Below are positions 1 to 6,224 of a stretch of DNA of 6,224 nt, piece after piece (within the stretch, counting starts at the first letter, position 1; each line of letters begins with the position of its first letter). The translations under genes and the position numbers were made by a program. Source of the stretch: Euryarchaeota archaeon UBA549 (lineage in GTDB: Archaea; Thermoplasmatota; Poseidoniia; Poseidoniales; Poseidoniaceae); assembly GCA_002495645.1 (NCBI GenBank), contig DAGF01000003.1:1-6224 (forward strand), read 5' to 3'. Under the pieces are notes generated by a model. It worked only from the letters and a program-made list of their open reading frames with translations, was not told the origin of the DNA and ran no database searches.

Positions 1-936
1 GTCGACGCATTGCGGCAATTCGTCGGCCGTTGGTGAGCGGCGTGTCGCTAACGGACCGGGCAAGAAGGGGGCGAGGTGGGCTTTCACACCGATGGGGCCT
101 GAACCGGGACCGCCACCGCCATGGGGTTGCGAGAAGGTCTTGTGGAGGTTGAAGTGAACGGCATCAAAGCCCATCAATCCGGGAGAGGTGATGCCGAGGA
201 TGGCGTTGAAGTTCGCACCGTCGTAATACATCTGGCCACCAGCCTTGTGGACGATTTCACTGGCTGCTTTGATGTCGGCTTCAAACAGACCCAGGGTATT
301 GGGGTTGGTGATCATCATCGCCGCCGTGGTTTCATCTGCCACCGCTGCAAGCGCATCTAAATCCATTCTGCCGTCCTCGAGACTGGGAATTTCAACAATC
401 TCGAAACCGGACATGGCGGCGCTGGCGGGGTTCGTGCCGTGAGCCGAATCAGGAACGATGACCTTGGTTCGCTGGTCCTCTCCACGCAGACGGAAGTACT
501 CCTGAATGCAACGAACGGCCGTGAACTCACCTTGGGCACCTGCCACGGGCTGGAGGGTGACCTGGTCCATACCCGCACAGACCTCGAGCATGTGCTGCAT
601 CTCGTAGAATATCGAGAGCAAGCCTTGCAGGTGATGCTCGGGTTGGTGTGGGTGAATGTCGGCAATACCTGGGAGTTGGGCAATGACTTCGTTGACCCTC
701 GGGTTGTGCTTCATCGTGCAGGAACCCAGCGGGTAGAAGCCGGTATCAATACCGAAATTTCGCTTGGAAAGCCACGTGTAATGGCGCACCATTTCGGGCT
801 CGGAAAGGCGAGGCCAGCGAGCGGCTGCTTTGCGAACCAATCCCTTTGGAACGACCGGTTTGCTCTCGCTGCTGAGCGGAGCGGGCTGGCTGTATCCCGT
901 GTTTTCAGCACCGTTGTGGTTGAAGAGGTGGCTCAT
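1..936 (-). CDS. gcvPB: Glycine dehydrogenase (decarboxylating) subunit 2, GcvPB, 3' end cut by window edge
   Basis: This is the catalytic, PLP-binding half of the split P-protein of the glycine cleavage system. With GcvPA it decarboxylates glycine and transfers the aminomethyl group to lipoyl-GcvH in the cytoplasm. The reading frame is open from the ATG at 936 to base 1, giving 312 codons without a stop. Family members are about 480-490 residues, so roughly a third is missing beyond the left edge. Seen motifs: DTGFYPLGSCTMKHNPR near residues 65-81, the SAHGTNPASA segment near the middle, and HFNLHKTFSQPHGGGGPGSGP, whose lysine (about residue 266, codon 139-141) is the expected Schiff-base lysine. 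The last visible part, HLAPFLPGP, is also typical. The ATG overlaps the gcvPA stop (ATGA, 936-933), and a GGTGA lies 4 bases upstream, which supports this start and translational coupling. The N-terminus (about 30 residues) is polar and poorly conserved. Confidence 0.96.
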   Translation of the reverse strand, partial: MSHLFNHNGAENTGYSQPAPLSSESKPVVPKGLVRKAAARWPRLSEPEMVRHYTWLSKRNFGIDTGFYPLGSCTMKHNPRVNEVIAQLPGIADIHPHQPEHHLQGLLSIFYEMQHMLEVCAGMDQVTLQPVAGAQGEFTAVRCIQEYFRLRGEDQRTKVIVPDSAHGTNPASAAMSGFEIVEIPSLEDGRMDLDALAAVADETTAAMMITNPNTLGLFEADIKAASEIVHKAGGQMYYDGANFNAILGITSPGLMGFDAVHFNLHKTFSQPHGGGGPGSGPIGVKAHLAPFLPGPLATRRSPTADELPQCVD

Positions 937-2306
937 GCGCTCACCCCCGAATGGGACGACCACATGGCCAATTGGGCGGAGAAGGCTTCGATATCCCGAA
1001 GCGTCGTTTGGTCGGTGGTGGTGACCAGAATTTGGTTGGTGGTTCCTTCGTACCAGCGAGCGAGGTCCAATCCTCCGATGATGCCGTTGCTGTCAAGATA
1101 AGCCAAACATTCAGCAGCGGAACCCTGCACTTGGATGGCAAATTCGTTGAAGTGGTGAGCGTCGTGAACAACACGAACGCCAGGGGTCTGTGCGAGCACT
1201 TCCTTGGCCTTTTGACACGCCATCATGTTCCGGTGGGCCAAATCTCGTAGCCCGTCCGGGCCCAGAAGCGCCATGTGCATGGCCCCCATCAAAGCGATGA
1301 GCGTTTCATTGGTGCAGATGTTGGAGGTTGCACGGTGTCGACGAATGTGTTGCTCTCGTGTGGAGAGCGTGAGGCAGTAGGCCTCTTTACCATCGACGTC
1401 AATCGACCGGCCGACGATGCGTCCGGGCATCAAGCGCAGGTAGGGCTTGGTGCAGGCAAAGATGCCGTACAACGGGCCACCGCCGGTGACCGGGCTGCCC
1501 AGTGGTTGACCTTCACCGACGACGATATCGGCGCCGTAGTGGCCGGGTGCTTCCACCATGCCCAAGGAGACGGGTTGAACACCGACGATGAGGGCCGTGT
1601 TGGGACCGATGATTTCCTTCACGGACGTCAAGCCTTCGTCCAAGACGCCTAAGGGATTGGGTTGTTCAAGGTAGACGCCGCACGAACCGGCGGCGGCTTT
1701 GAGTGCTTCAAGGTCCAGGGTACCGTCGTCGTTGTGGGCGATGAATCGGATGTCAATTTCGGCACCTTGGCAATAATTGTGCATGACGGAGAGCTTGTCG
1801 GGTGGGGTCAGAGCGGAGACGTAAACGGTGTCGGGTTGGGTCGCTTTCCGGTTGTGAACTCGCACAGCACAGGTGAGGGCTTCGGCGGCAGCGGTTGAGC
1901 CATCGTAGAGAGAAAGGTTGGCGATGGGTAGACCGACGAGTTCGGAGACCAGTGTCTGGAATTCCCACATCGCTTGGAGCATGCCTTGGCTGACCTCGGG
2001 TTGGTACGGCGTGTAGGCGGTCAAAAATTCACCACGAGTGACCAGTTGGAACACCGAGGCTGGAACGTAATTTCGGTACAAACCCGCACCGAGGAACGAG
2101 GGTCGACTCCCCATGGCTGTGTTCGACCCGAGCAGGCGACGTGCATCGCTGAGAATCTCCTCCTCTGATTGGGGTGCGGGCAGCGGCAATTCGCCGTTAA
2201 AACGGACATCAGCGGGGATGTCAGAGAACAAATCCTCCATGGATTGTAGGCCCATTTCCTTCAGCATTTCCGCTTCTCGGCCCCTGTTAGGTAGTTGGTC
2301 GACCAT
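933..2306 (-). CDS. gcvPA: Glycine dehydrogenase (decarboxylating) subunit 1, GcvPA
   Basis: This is the non-catalytic half of the split P-protein; it pairs with GcvPB to decarboxylate glycine. Length is 457 residues, close to the usual 440-450. Family blocks are clear: FLGAGLYRNYVP near residues 71-82, AYTPYQPEVSQG near 97-108, LYDGSTAAAEA near 133-143, VVGEGQPLGSP near 262-272, MPGRIVGRSIDVDGKEAYCL near 293-312 and TREQHIRRHRATSNICTNE near 316-334. The Schiff-base lysine motif sits in GcvPB instead, as expected for a split enzyme. The open frame extends three codons further to a GTG at 2315, but the GGAG at 2320-2317 lies 10 bases from the ATG at 2306 and only 1 base from the GTG, so I choose 2306. 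The TGA stop overlaps the gcvPB ATG by 4 bases. The gene faces away from the glycosyltransferase gene across about 120 bp, so it may have its own promoter there. Confidence 0.96.
   Translation of the reverse strand: MVDQLPNRGREAEMLKEMGLQSMEDLFSDIPADVRFNGELPLPAPQSEEEILSDARRLLGSNTAMGSRPSFLGAGLYRNYVPASVFQLVTRGEFLTAYTPYQPEVSQGMLQAMWEFQTLVSELVGLPIANLSLYDGSTAAAEALTCAVRVHNRKATQPDTVYVSALTPPDKLSVMHNYCQGAEIDIRFIAHNDDGTLDLEALKAAAGSCGVYLEQPNPLGVLDEGLTSVKEIIGPNTALIVGVQPVSLGMVEAPGHYGADIVVGEGQPLGSPVTGGGPLYGIFACTKPYLRLMPGRIVGRSIDVDGKEAYCLTLSTREQHIRRHRATSNICTNETLIALMGAMHMALLGPDGLRDLAHRNMMACQKAKEVLAQTPGVRVVHDAHHFNEFAIQVQGSAAECLAYLDSNGIIGGLDLARWYEGTTNQILVTTTDQTTLRDIEAFSAQLAMWSSHSGVSA
941..945 (-). promoter_or_regulatory. 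Ribosome binding site of gcvPB inside gcvPA
   Basis: GGTGA on the minus strand, 4 bases before the gcvPB ATG and within the last codons of gcvPA. It matches the GGTGA part of the 16S anti-Shine-Dalgarno complement. Together with the ATGA overlap it suggests coupled re-initiation, giving similar amounts of the two subunits. Confidence 0.5.
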
Positions 2307-2316
2307 GATGAACACA

Positions 2317-2320
2317 CTCC
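2317..2320 (-). promoter_or_regulatory. Ribosome binding site of gcvPA
   Basis: GGAG on the minus strand, 10 bases before the ATG at 2306. It decides the gcvPA start, because it is too close (1 base) to the alternative GTG at 2315. Confidence 0.65.
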
Positions 2321-2420
2321 AAGCGATTGGGTATGTGAAAATCCATGCGCGCTCCGCTCATAATGAATTGCTTCGCACCACCTGAACACAGGGAACAGCC
2401 TATGACAAGAAAGGCCGTGC

Positions 2421-2426
2421 GAGGAG
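2421..2426 (+). promoter_or_regulatory. Shine-Dalgarno-like GAGGAG before the glycosyltransferase gene
   Basis: GAGGAG lies only 1 base before the ATG at 2428, but 10 bases before an in-frame GTG at 2437. The two better-defined sites in this window (before gcvPA and the decarboxylase gene) use 9-10 bases. The site therefore argues for the GTG start, while the protein's first strand (VRVAMVV) argues for the ATG. Confidence 0.4.
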
Positions 2427-2427
2427 C

Positions 2428-3576
2428 ATGGTCCGAGTGGCGATGGTGGTCACCAACGCGTGCGCTCCGGACCCTCGTGTGTTGCGGCATGCTCGTTGGA
2501 TGCAAGAGGCCGGCTACACCGTCACCGTCCACGCATTTGACCGCGAAGAACAACACCCCATGAGCGAAAACCACCACGGTGTCCGCATCATGCGGTACCG
2601 GCTTGGTCCTGTGGCCTACGGTGGAACCATCAACACCTACCGTGGCATCCGCCGATTCCAGCAAAAGGTTGTTCGGACATTGGCCAACGAACCCCCGGCC
2701 ATGGTCTATTGCCACGACGCCGACACACTTCGCGTGGGTTGCGCTCTCAAAGCATCACACAACGTACCGTTCGTGTTCGATATGCACGACCTTCAACACA
2801 CGTGGATTCGCTACGCTGCCCCCCAGTCACGAATCCGAGCGGGTATGAGCGGCCAGATGAAGAAGCGGATGCTTAACCGAGCAAAACAAGCGACGACCAT
2901 CATAGCCTCAAGCGCACAACTCGGCGGCGGCAAGGCTCGGGGATTTTTGGAGTGGTTACACCATCATGGACTGGACGGGCATGTTGTGGAAAATCGGCCC
3001 ATGCCGCCGTTTGCGGAAGCAAAAACACCCCCAACAGACACCTGGACCGTCGGCTACATTGGACGGGTACGGGACATCAAGGCCTTTGACCTGCTCGTTC
3101 AAGCCGTGAAATCCTTGCCACCTCGCGACCGACCCAAAATTCGGGTTGCCGGGGATGGCACCATGGCGACCAAGGTGCGCACGATGCTCATGGAGGAAGT
3201 CGAGAAGGGCACCTTGGAGGCAGAGGTAAGCGGGCCGTACGGCCACGATGAACTTCCTGAACTTCTGAGTGAAGTCGACGTCATGTATGCGATGTACTCG
3301 CCCCTGCGGGGCAACATTCTGCAAGGGGCACTTCCGGTGAAGATGTTTGATGCGGCGGCTCAAGGCATCCCAAGTCTGGTCAATGACGACTGCTTGATGG
3401 GTGATGTTGCCCAAACGGAAGGCCTTGGTTTGGCAGCACCTTGGGGAGAAGAGGAAGCCATCGGTAAAGCCTTGCTTGAACTCAAGGACCGGGTGGTTGA
3501 ATTGACAGCCAGCGGTGAGCGTGAGCGCCAGCGTTGGCTGGATGCCATGGACGAAGTTTTTGGGATGATTCAGTAA
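2428..3576 (+). CDS. Group 1 (GT4-like) glycosyltransferase
   Basis: Predicted cytoplasmic or membrane-associated retaining glycosyltransferase with a GT-B fold. It would move a sugar from a nucleotide sugar to a lipid, glycan or protein acceptor; neither donor nor acceptor can be told. Length is 382 residues, usual for the family. The N-terminal domain opens with a Rossmann strand and the phrase VAMVVTNACAPDPRVLRHA (4-22), typical of GT4 enzymes, followed by YCHDADTL (94-101) and FDMHDLQHTW (117-126). The C-terminal domain has VVENRP (186-191), VGYIGRVRDIKAFDLL (208-223), VAGDG (240-244) and LPVKMFDAAAQGIPSLVN (302-319). In that last motif aspartate 308 replaces the usual glutamate that contacts the nucleotide sugar. 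No signal peptide or membrane segment is seen. The gene lies antisense within the gcv cluster, and its last 7 bases overlap the end of gcvT. The start may instead be GTG 2437, judged by ribosome-site spacing. Confidence 0.88.
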   Translation: MVRVAMVVTNACAPDPRVLRHARWMQEAGYTVTVHAFDREEQHPMSENHHGVRIMRYRLGPVAYGGTINTYRGIRRFQQKVVRTLANEPPAMVYCHDADTLRVGCALKASHNVPFVFDMHDLQHTWIRYAAPQSRIRAGMSGQMKKRMLNRAKQATTIIASSAQLGGGKARGFLEWLHHHGLDGHVVENRPMPPFAEAKTPPTDTWTVGYIGRVRDIKAFDLLVQAVKSLPPRDRPKIRVAGDGTMATKVRTMLMEEVEKGTLEAEVSGPYGHDELPELLSEVDVMYAMYSPLRGNILQGALPVKMFDAAAQGIPSLVNDDCLMGDVAQTEGLGLAAPWGEEEAIGKALLELKDRVVELTASGERERQRWLDAMDEVFGMIQ

Positions 3577-4685
3577 AACGGTGGACGAACGACAACAGCC
3601 CGTACCGATTTGCGGGGACTTGCAACGACCAACACCTCGTCGCCTTCCTTGACGTTGGCCAGATAGCCGATACCGATGCCGGTGTTGTCAAGGCTTGGCG
3701 AGGGCGCACCCGATGAGAGGCGGCCAATGGGCTCGCCATCCAGAGACGTCACATCTTTTCCTGGACGAGGAAGCGGCCCCTTCTCCAGGTATTTGACACC
3801 CCACCAGCGCTCATCGGAAGGGTCGTGGCTCACCACCCGATGTTTTCCAATGAATTCGTGATTCAAGTCCAGCCCGAACGGAACATTGGTTTCCCAAGAA
3901 TCCCTGGCAAGGAAACCGTCATCATCTTCAGAAAGGGAGGGTGAACAGAAGTCAACGCCAGACAACAGGTAGCCTTTCTCAAGACGCAGCGTATCCCGTG
4001 CACCCAGGCCCACTGGTGTCGCTCCATTGGCCACCAAAGCACGCCAAAGAGGAGCAGCTTCCTCGTTTGGAACAAAGATTTCGTAGCCGGCCTCACCGGT
4101 GTAGCCAGTCCCTTGAATCCAACCGGAGGTCCCGAGGTTGTTCTCGGTCAGCGCTCGCCACTTGAACCGGCCAACGTGTTGTCCTTCACCCATGGCCCCA
4201 TCGAGAATTTGCTTGGCATTCGGCCCTTGAAGGGCCATGATGGAAGTGGCAGAGGAGAGATTCTCCATGACCACTGAACCATCGCTGGGCAGGTGTTTTG
4301 AGAACCAGGTCCACATGACATCGATCATTGATGCGTTGGGAACGCCGAGGATTTCCGTCTCGCTGACCACGGCAAAAATCATGTCGTCGATGAGGAATCC
4401 GTCCTCGTCGAGGAAATGGGTGTAGGCGCATCGAGGTGCTTCAACGGAGGTGACCCTTTGGGTAGCAATGGATTCCAACCATGACCGAACATCGGGACCT
4501 GAAAAGCGGAACGAGCCCATGTGTGAGACATCGAAGAGACCTGCACCAGACCGGGTGGCGAGGTGTTCATCCTTGATGTTGGAATACCAAATCGGAAGTT
4601 CAAACCCATGAAAATCAACCATGTTGGCATTCAAAGCCAAGTGCTCCTCAAACAGCGCTGTTCGCACAGGTGGTGTGTCGCTCAT
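3570..4685 (-). CDS. gcvT: Aminomethyltransferase (glycine cleavage T-protein), GcvT
   Basis: GcvT takes the aminomethyl group from lipoyl-GcvH, passes the methylene to tetrahydrofolate as 5,10-methylene-THF and releases ammonia. With the start at 4685 it has 371 residues, near the usual 360-370. Motifs: ALFEEHLALNANMVDFHGFE near the N-terminus, GLFDVSHMG near residues 49-57, LIDDMIF near 98-104 (the conserved acidic pair of the folate site), IMALQGPNAK near 149-158, GTGYTGEAGYEIFVP near 192-206, GLGARDTLRLEKGYLLSG near 226-243 and the C-terminal AVVVRPPFY. About 14 residues around 246-261 (SPSLSEDDDGFLARDS) look inserted relative to E. coli GcvT. The frame is open up to 4781, but residues before 4685 lack family similarity and would mostly overlap the decarboxylase gene. 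In-frame ATGs at 4718 and 4712 remain possible; no good ribosome site decides the matter. It follows the decarboxylase gene by 37 bp and overlaps the convergent glycosyltransferase gene by 7 bp. Confidence 0.95.
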   Translation of the reverse strand: MSDTPPVRTALFEEHLALNANMVDFHGFELPIWYSNIKDEHLATRSGAGLFDVSHMGSFRFSGPDVRSWLESIATQRVTSVEAPRCAYTHFLDEDGFLIDDMIFAVVSETEILGVPNASMIDVMWTWFSKHLPSDGSVVMENLSSATSIMALQGPNAKQILDGAMGEGQHVGRFKWRALTENNLGTSGWIQGTGYTGEAGYEIFVPNEEAAPLWRALVANGATPVGLGARDTLRLEKGYLLSGVDFCSPSLSEDDDGFLARDSWETNVPFGLDLNHEFIGKHRVVSHDPSDERWWGVKYLEKGPLPRPGKDVTSLDGEPIGRLSSGAPSPSLDNTGIGIGYLANVKEGDEVLVVASPRKSVRAVVVRPPFY

Positions 4686-4722
4686 GCCACAACGGGGTTC
4701 AATGGACTCCATAAACATCCGT

Positions 4723-6147
4723 TCATGGTTCGCTGAGCGGAGGCAGGCCCCGACAGATTTCCTCGCCGTGATGAACAACACGCTCGAGGAAGCGGTCGAG
4801 TGTTGTCCGGTTGACGTTTTGATTCACCACCACCATGCGGAGAATAACATCCTCACCGATGTTTGAACGGCTGACCATGAAGGTGCCTTCCTGAATCAAT
4901 CGCTTTCGGATTTCGGTGTTGAGGGAGTTCAAATCGACTTCGCTATCCTCGGTCGTAAAACGGAAACAAACATTGGTCCACATTCGCGAAGACATCATCT
5001 CGAGCGAGGGGTGGTCGGTGATGTTCTGTTCCAAATAAGCTGCATCGGCCATCCGAGTATCGACCATCTTCGCCCAGCCTGCATCGCCACGAGCACGCCA
5101 TTCAAGCCAAAGTTTGAGTGCATCATTGCGCCGTGCACACTGGAGCGAATAACGCCCCAAATCATCGAGCTCGGCCTCGCTGTGAAACAGGTAATGGGCG
5201 ACGTTGGTGTGGTCGCATAGTCGGCGTAACACCATGGGGTCCTTGACCAAGAAAGCGCTGCAAATCAACGGCACCCCCATCATTTTGTGGGCATCCCAAC
5301 AGACGCTGTCCGCCTTGTCAATGCCGTCCATCAATCGTCGATGTTCATTGGAAAACAAACAGGTCCCACCCCAAGCAGCGTCAACATGAAGCCAGAGGTT
5401 CTCGCGATGAGCGATGGTAGCAAGCGCCTCCAAGTCATCGTAGGCGCCTCGGACTGTGGTGGCAGCGGTGGCAACAACGCACAACGGCTTGAAACCTTCT
5501 TGACGAGCAAAGGCAATCTCCTCCTCAAGGCGATTGGGCATCATTCGGCCGTCGTCATCGCATTGAACCTTGATGATGTTTTGGTGCCCTATACCGATGA
5601 CATTCGCAGCCATGAGCACGGAATAATGGGCCTCTGCTGAGACGAAGATGACCGATTTACGACCATCAAAGCCCGTTTTTGTTGAACCAACCATCTGGTG
5701 CTCTCGGGCACACAGCATTCCGAGCATGTTTCCGTTTGAGCCGCCCGTGGTGAGCGTTCCGAATCCATCAGGGAACCCAACCATCTCCGACATGCGTCGA
5801 AGGATCGTTTGCTCAATCACCGTACCGATGGGTGAAAGTTCGTAGGTGTACATCGAATTGTTGGTCATGGCAGCGATCATTTCTCCGGCAAAAGCCGGAA
5901 GGGACAAGCCCCCCCACAACGGGTTCATGAACTCTGAACGGTGGGTTTTGACGCTGTTGGCGATGAACGTATCCAAATCGTCCAGCACCGCGTTGAGCCC
6001 ATGACCTTCCAACGGGAGTTGGATATCGAGGGTACGTCGCATGGTGGCAAGGCTTGCCGAAGGGTTGACTCGCCCCTCTTCATCCTTTGAGGCGATGTAG
6101 GCTGCGATACGCTTGGCCACCTCGTCAAGGAACGCTGCCGTCTCCAT
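4723..6147 (-). CDS. PLP-dependent group II amino acid decarboxylase (glutamate/cysteine-sulfinate/aspartate decarboxylase-like)
   Basis: Fold-type I PLP enzyme predicted to remove the alpha-carboxylate of an amino acid, giving an amine; cytoplasmic. Length is 474 residues, normal for the family. Residues from the ATG at 6147: NSMYTYELSP near 97-106, TTGGSNGNMLGML near 133-145, AEAHYS near 171-176 (His 175 expected to stack on PLP), HVDAAWGG near 254-261 (Asp 256 expected to pair with the pyridine nitrogen) and WDAHKMMGVPL near 284-294 with Schiff-base Lys 288. The stretches HYLF, SLQCARRNDALKLWLEWRARG, TNVCF and FMVSR resemble animal GAD65/CSAD more than the short bacterial GadB type. The substrate (glutamate, cysteine sulfinate, aspartate or another) cannot be decided. 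The frame reaches a TTG at 6156, but GAGG at 6160-6157 lies 9 bases from ATG 6147 and abuts the TTG, so I choose 6147. It precedes gcvT on the same strand by 37 bp, probably in one transcript. Confidence 0.9.
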   Translation of the reverse strand: METAAFLDEVAKRIAAYIASKDEEGRVNPSASLATMRRTLDIQLPLEGHGLNAVLDDLDTFIANSVKTHRSEFMNPLWGGLSLPAFAGEMIAAMTNNSMYTYELSPIGTVIEQTILRRMSEMVGFPDGFGTLTTGGSNGNMLGMLCAREHQMVGSTKTGFDGRKSVIFVSAEAHYSVLMAANVIGIGHQNIIKVQCDDDGRMMPNRLEEEIAFARQEGFKPLCVVATAATTVRGAYDDLEALATIAHRENLWLHVDAAWGGTCLFSNEHRRLMDGIDKADSVCWDAHKMMGVPLICSAFLVKDPMVLRRLCDHTNVAHYLFHSEAELDDLGRYSLQCARRNDALKLWLEWRARGDAGWAKMVDTRMADAAYLEQNITDHPSLEMMSSRMWTNVCFRFTTEDSEVDLNSLNTEIRKRLIQEGTFMVSRSNIGEDVILRMVVVNQNVNRTTLDRFLERVVHHGEEICRGLPPLSEP

Positions 6148-6156
6148 CTCGCTCAA

Positions 6157-6160
6157 CCTC
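6157..6160 (-). promoter_or_regulatory. Ribosome binding site of the decarboxylase gene
   Basis: GAGG on the minus strand, 9 bases before the ATG at 6147. It directly abuts the alternative TTG at 6156, which makes that start unlikely. Confidence 0.6.
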
Positions 6161-6224
6161 GGGTTTTCGCGTGCCGCTTATGAGCATGTGTATGGTGAAA
6201 AACCACCGTTATTCTCGTTGATAG
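6161..6224 (-). promoter_or_regulatory. Upstream region of the decarboxylase-gcvT pair
   Basis: The right end of the window is non-coding as far as can be seen and lies upstream of the decarboxylase gene, so it is the likely place for a promoter. I see no clear promoter consensus. A weak 4-bp stem (GGTG 6194-6197 with CACC 6204-6207) is present but too small to call a terminator. Confidence 0.3.

Larger units (their letters stand above)
2307..2427. promoter_or_regulatory. Divergent intergenic region between gcvPA and the glycosyltransferase gene
   Basis: About 120 bp separates two divergent starts, so promoters for both directions would be expected here; that is inference. It is more AT-rich in places (for example CTCATAATGAATTG at 2357-2370), but I cannot name a convincing bacterial -35/-10 pair or an archaeal TATA box. 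It is short for a tandem glycine riboswitch, and I see no long stem-loop in it. Confidence 0.4.

Noticed and set aside
1..6. GTCGAC (SalI site) at the first bases
   Set aside because: It could mark a clone end, but the gcvPB frame runs through it normally and a single 6-bp match means little.
439..1101. 220-codon open frame on the plus strand
   Set aside because: It lies wholly antisense to well-conserved gcvPB and gcvPA codons, and its translation shows no family motifs. It is a product of codon bias on the other strand.
2307..2427. Glycine riboswitch before gcvPA
   Set aside because: The region is only about 120 bp, and I could not find the paired stems or conserved purine-rich core expected. 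A covariance-model search would settle it.
2287..2715. 142-codon open frame on the minus strand covering the gcvPA start and upstream region
   Set aside because: It overlaps both the gcvPA start and the glycosyltransferase N-terminus, and its sequence is not protein-like in any way I recognise.
2956..3414. 152-codon open frame on the minus strand inside the glycosyltransferase gene
   Set aside because: It is antisense to conserved glycosyltransferase motifs and has no recognisable protein features. It would only be of interest if the noncontiguous-operon transcript were translated there.
4686..4781. N-terminal extension of GcvT up to 4781
   Set aside because: Most of it overlaps the conserved 3' end of the decarboxylase gene and has no similarity to GcvT N-termini. 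The family-like sequence begins just after the ATG at 4685.
6194..6207. Inverted repeat GGTG/CACC near the right edge
   Set aside because: A 4-bp stem is expected by chance and no T-run follows in the required place.

Overview
The window carries four complete protein-coding genes and one cut by the left edge. They read as parts of a glycine cleavage system plus two companions. Coding density is very high and GC content looks moderately high. The P-protein is split into two subunits (GcvPA + GcvPB), as in archaea, Firmicutes, Thermotoga and several other bacterial groups, and unlike the fused GcvP of E. coli or mitochondria. The sequence alone does not settle the organism. A free-living prokaryote with a compact genome fits, and a marine euryarchaeon (Marine Group II-like) is a reasonable but unproven guess. 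No rRNA, tRNA, mobile element or CRISPR array is visible.

Layout from right to left on the minus strand: a group II PLP-dependent amino acid decarboxylase resembling the animal-type glutamate/cysteine-sulfinate/aspartate decarboxylases (6147-4723); then gcvT, aminomethyltransferase (4685-3570), 37 bp further on. A group 1 (GT4-like) glycosyltransferase lies on the opposite strand (2428-3576), and its 3' end overlaps that of gcvT by 7 bp. The minus-strand series then resumes with gcvPA (2306-933) and gcvPB (936 to beyond the left edge), which share an ATGA stop/start overlap.

Functionally, GcvPA+GcvPB decarboxylate glycine and load the aminomethyl group on the lipoyl arm of GcvH. GcvT then moves the one-carbon unit to tetrahydrofolate and releases ammonia. 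gcvH and the dihydrolipoamide dehydrogenase gene are not in the window and must lie elsewhere if the pathway works. The decarboxylase probably acts on another small acidic or sulfur-containing amino acid; its product cannot be named from sequence alone. The glycosyltransferase has no evident link to glycine metabolism.

The most noticeable architecture is the antisense glycosyltransferase gene set inside the gcv cluster with no room for a terminator at the convergent junction. The minus-strand genes could therefore be joined by a transcript that runs antisense through the whole glycosyltransferase gene. I found no clearly new defence, mobile or RNA system here.
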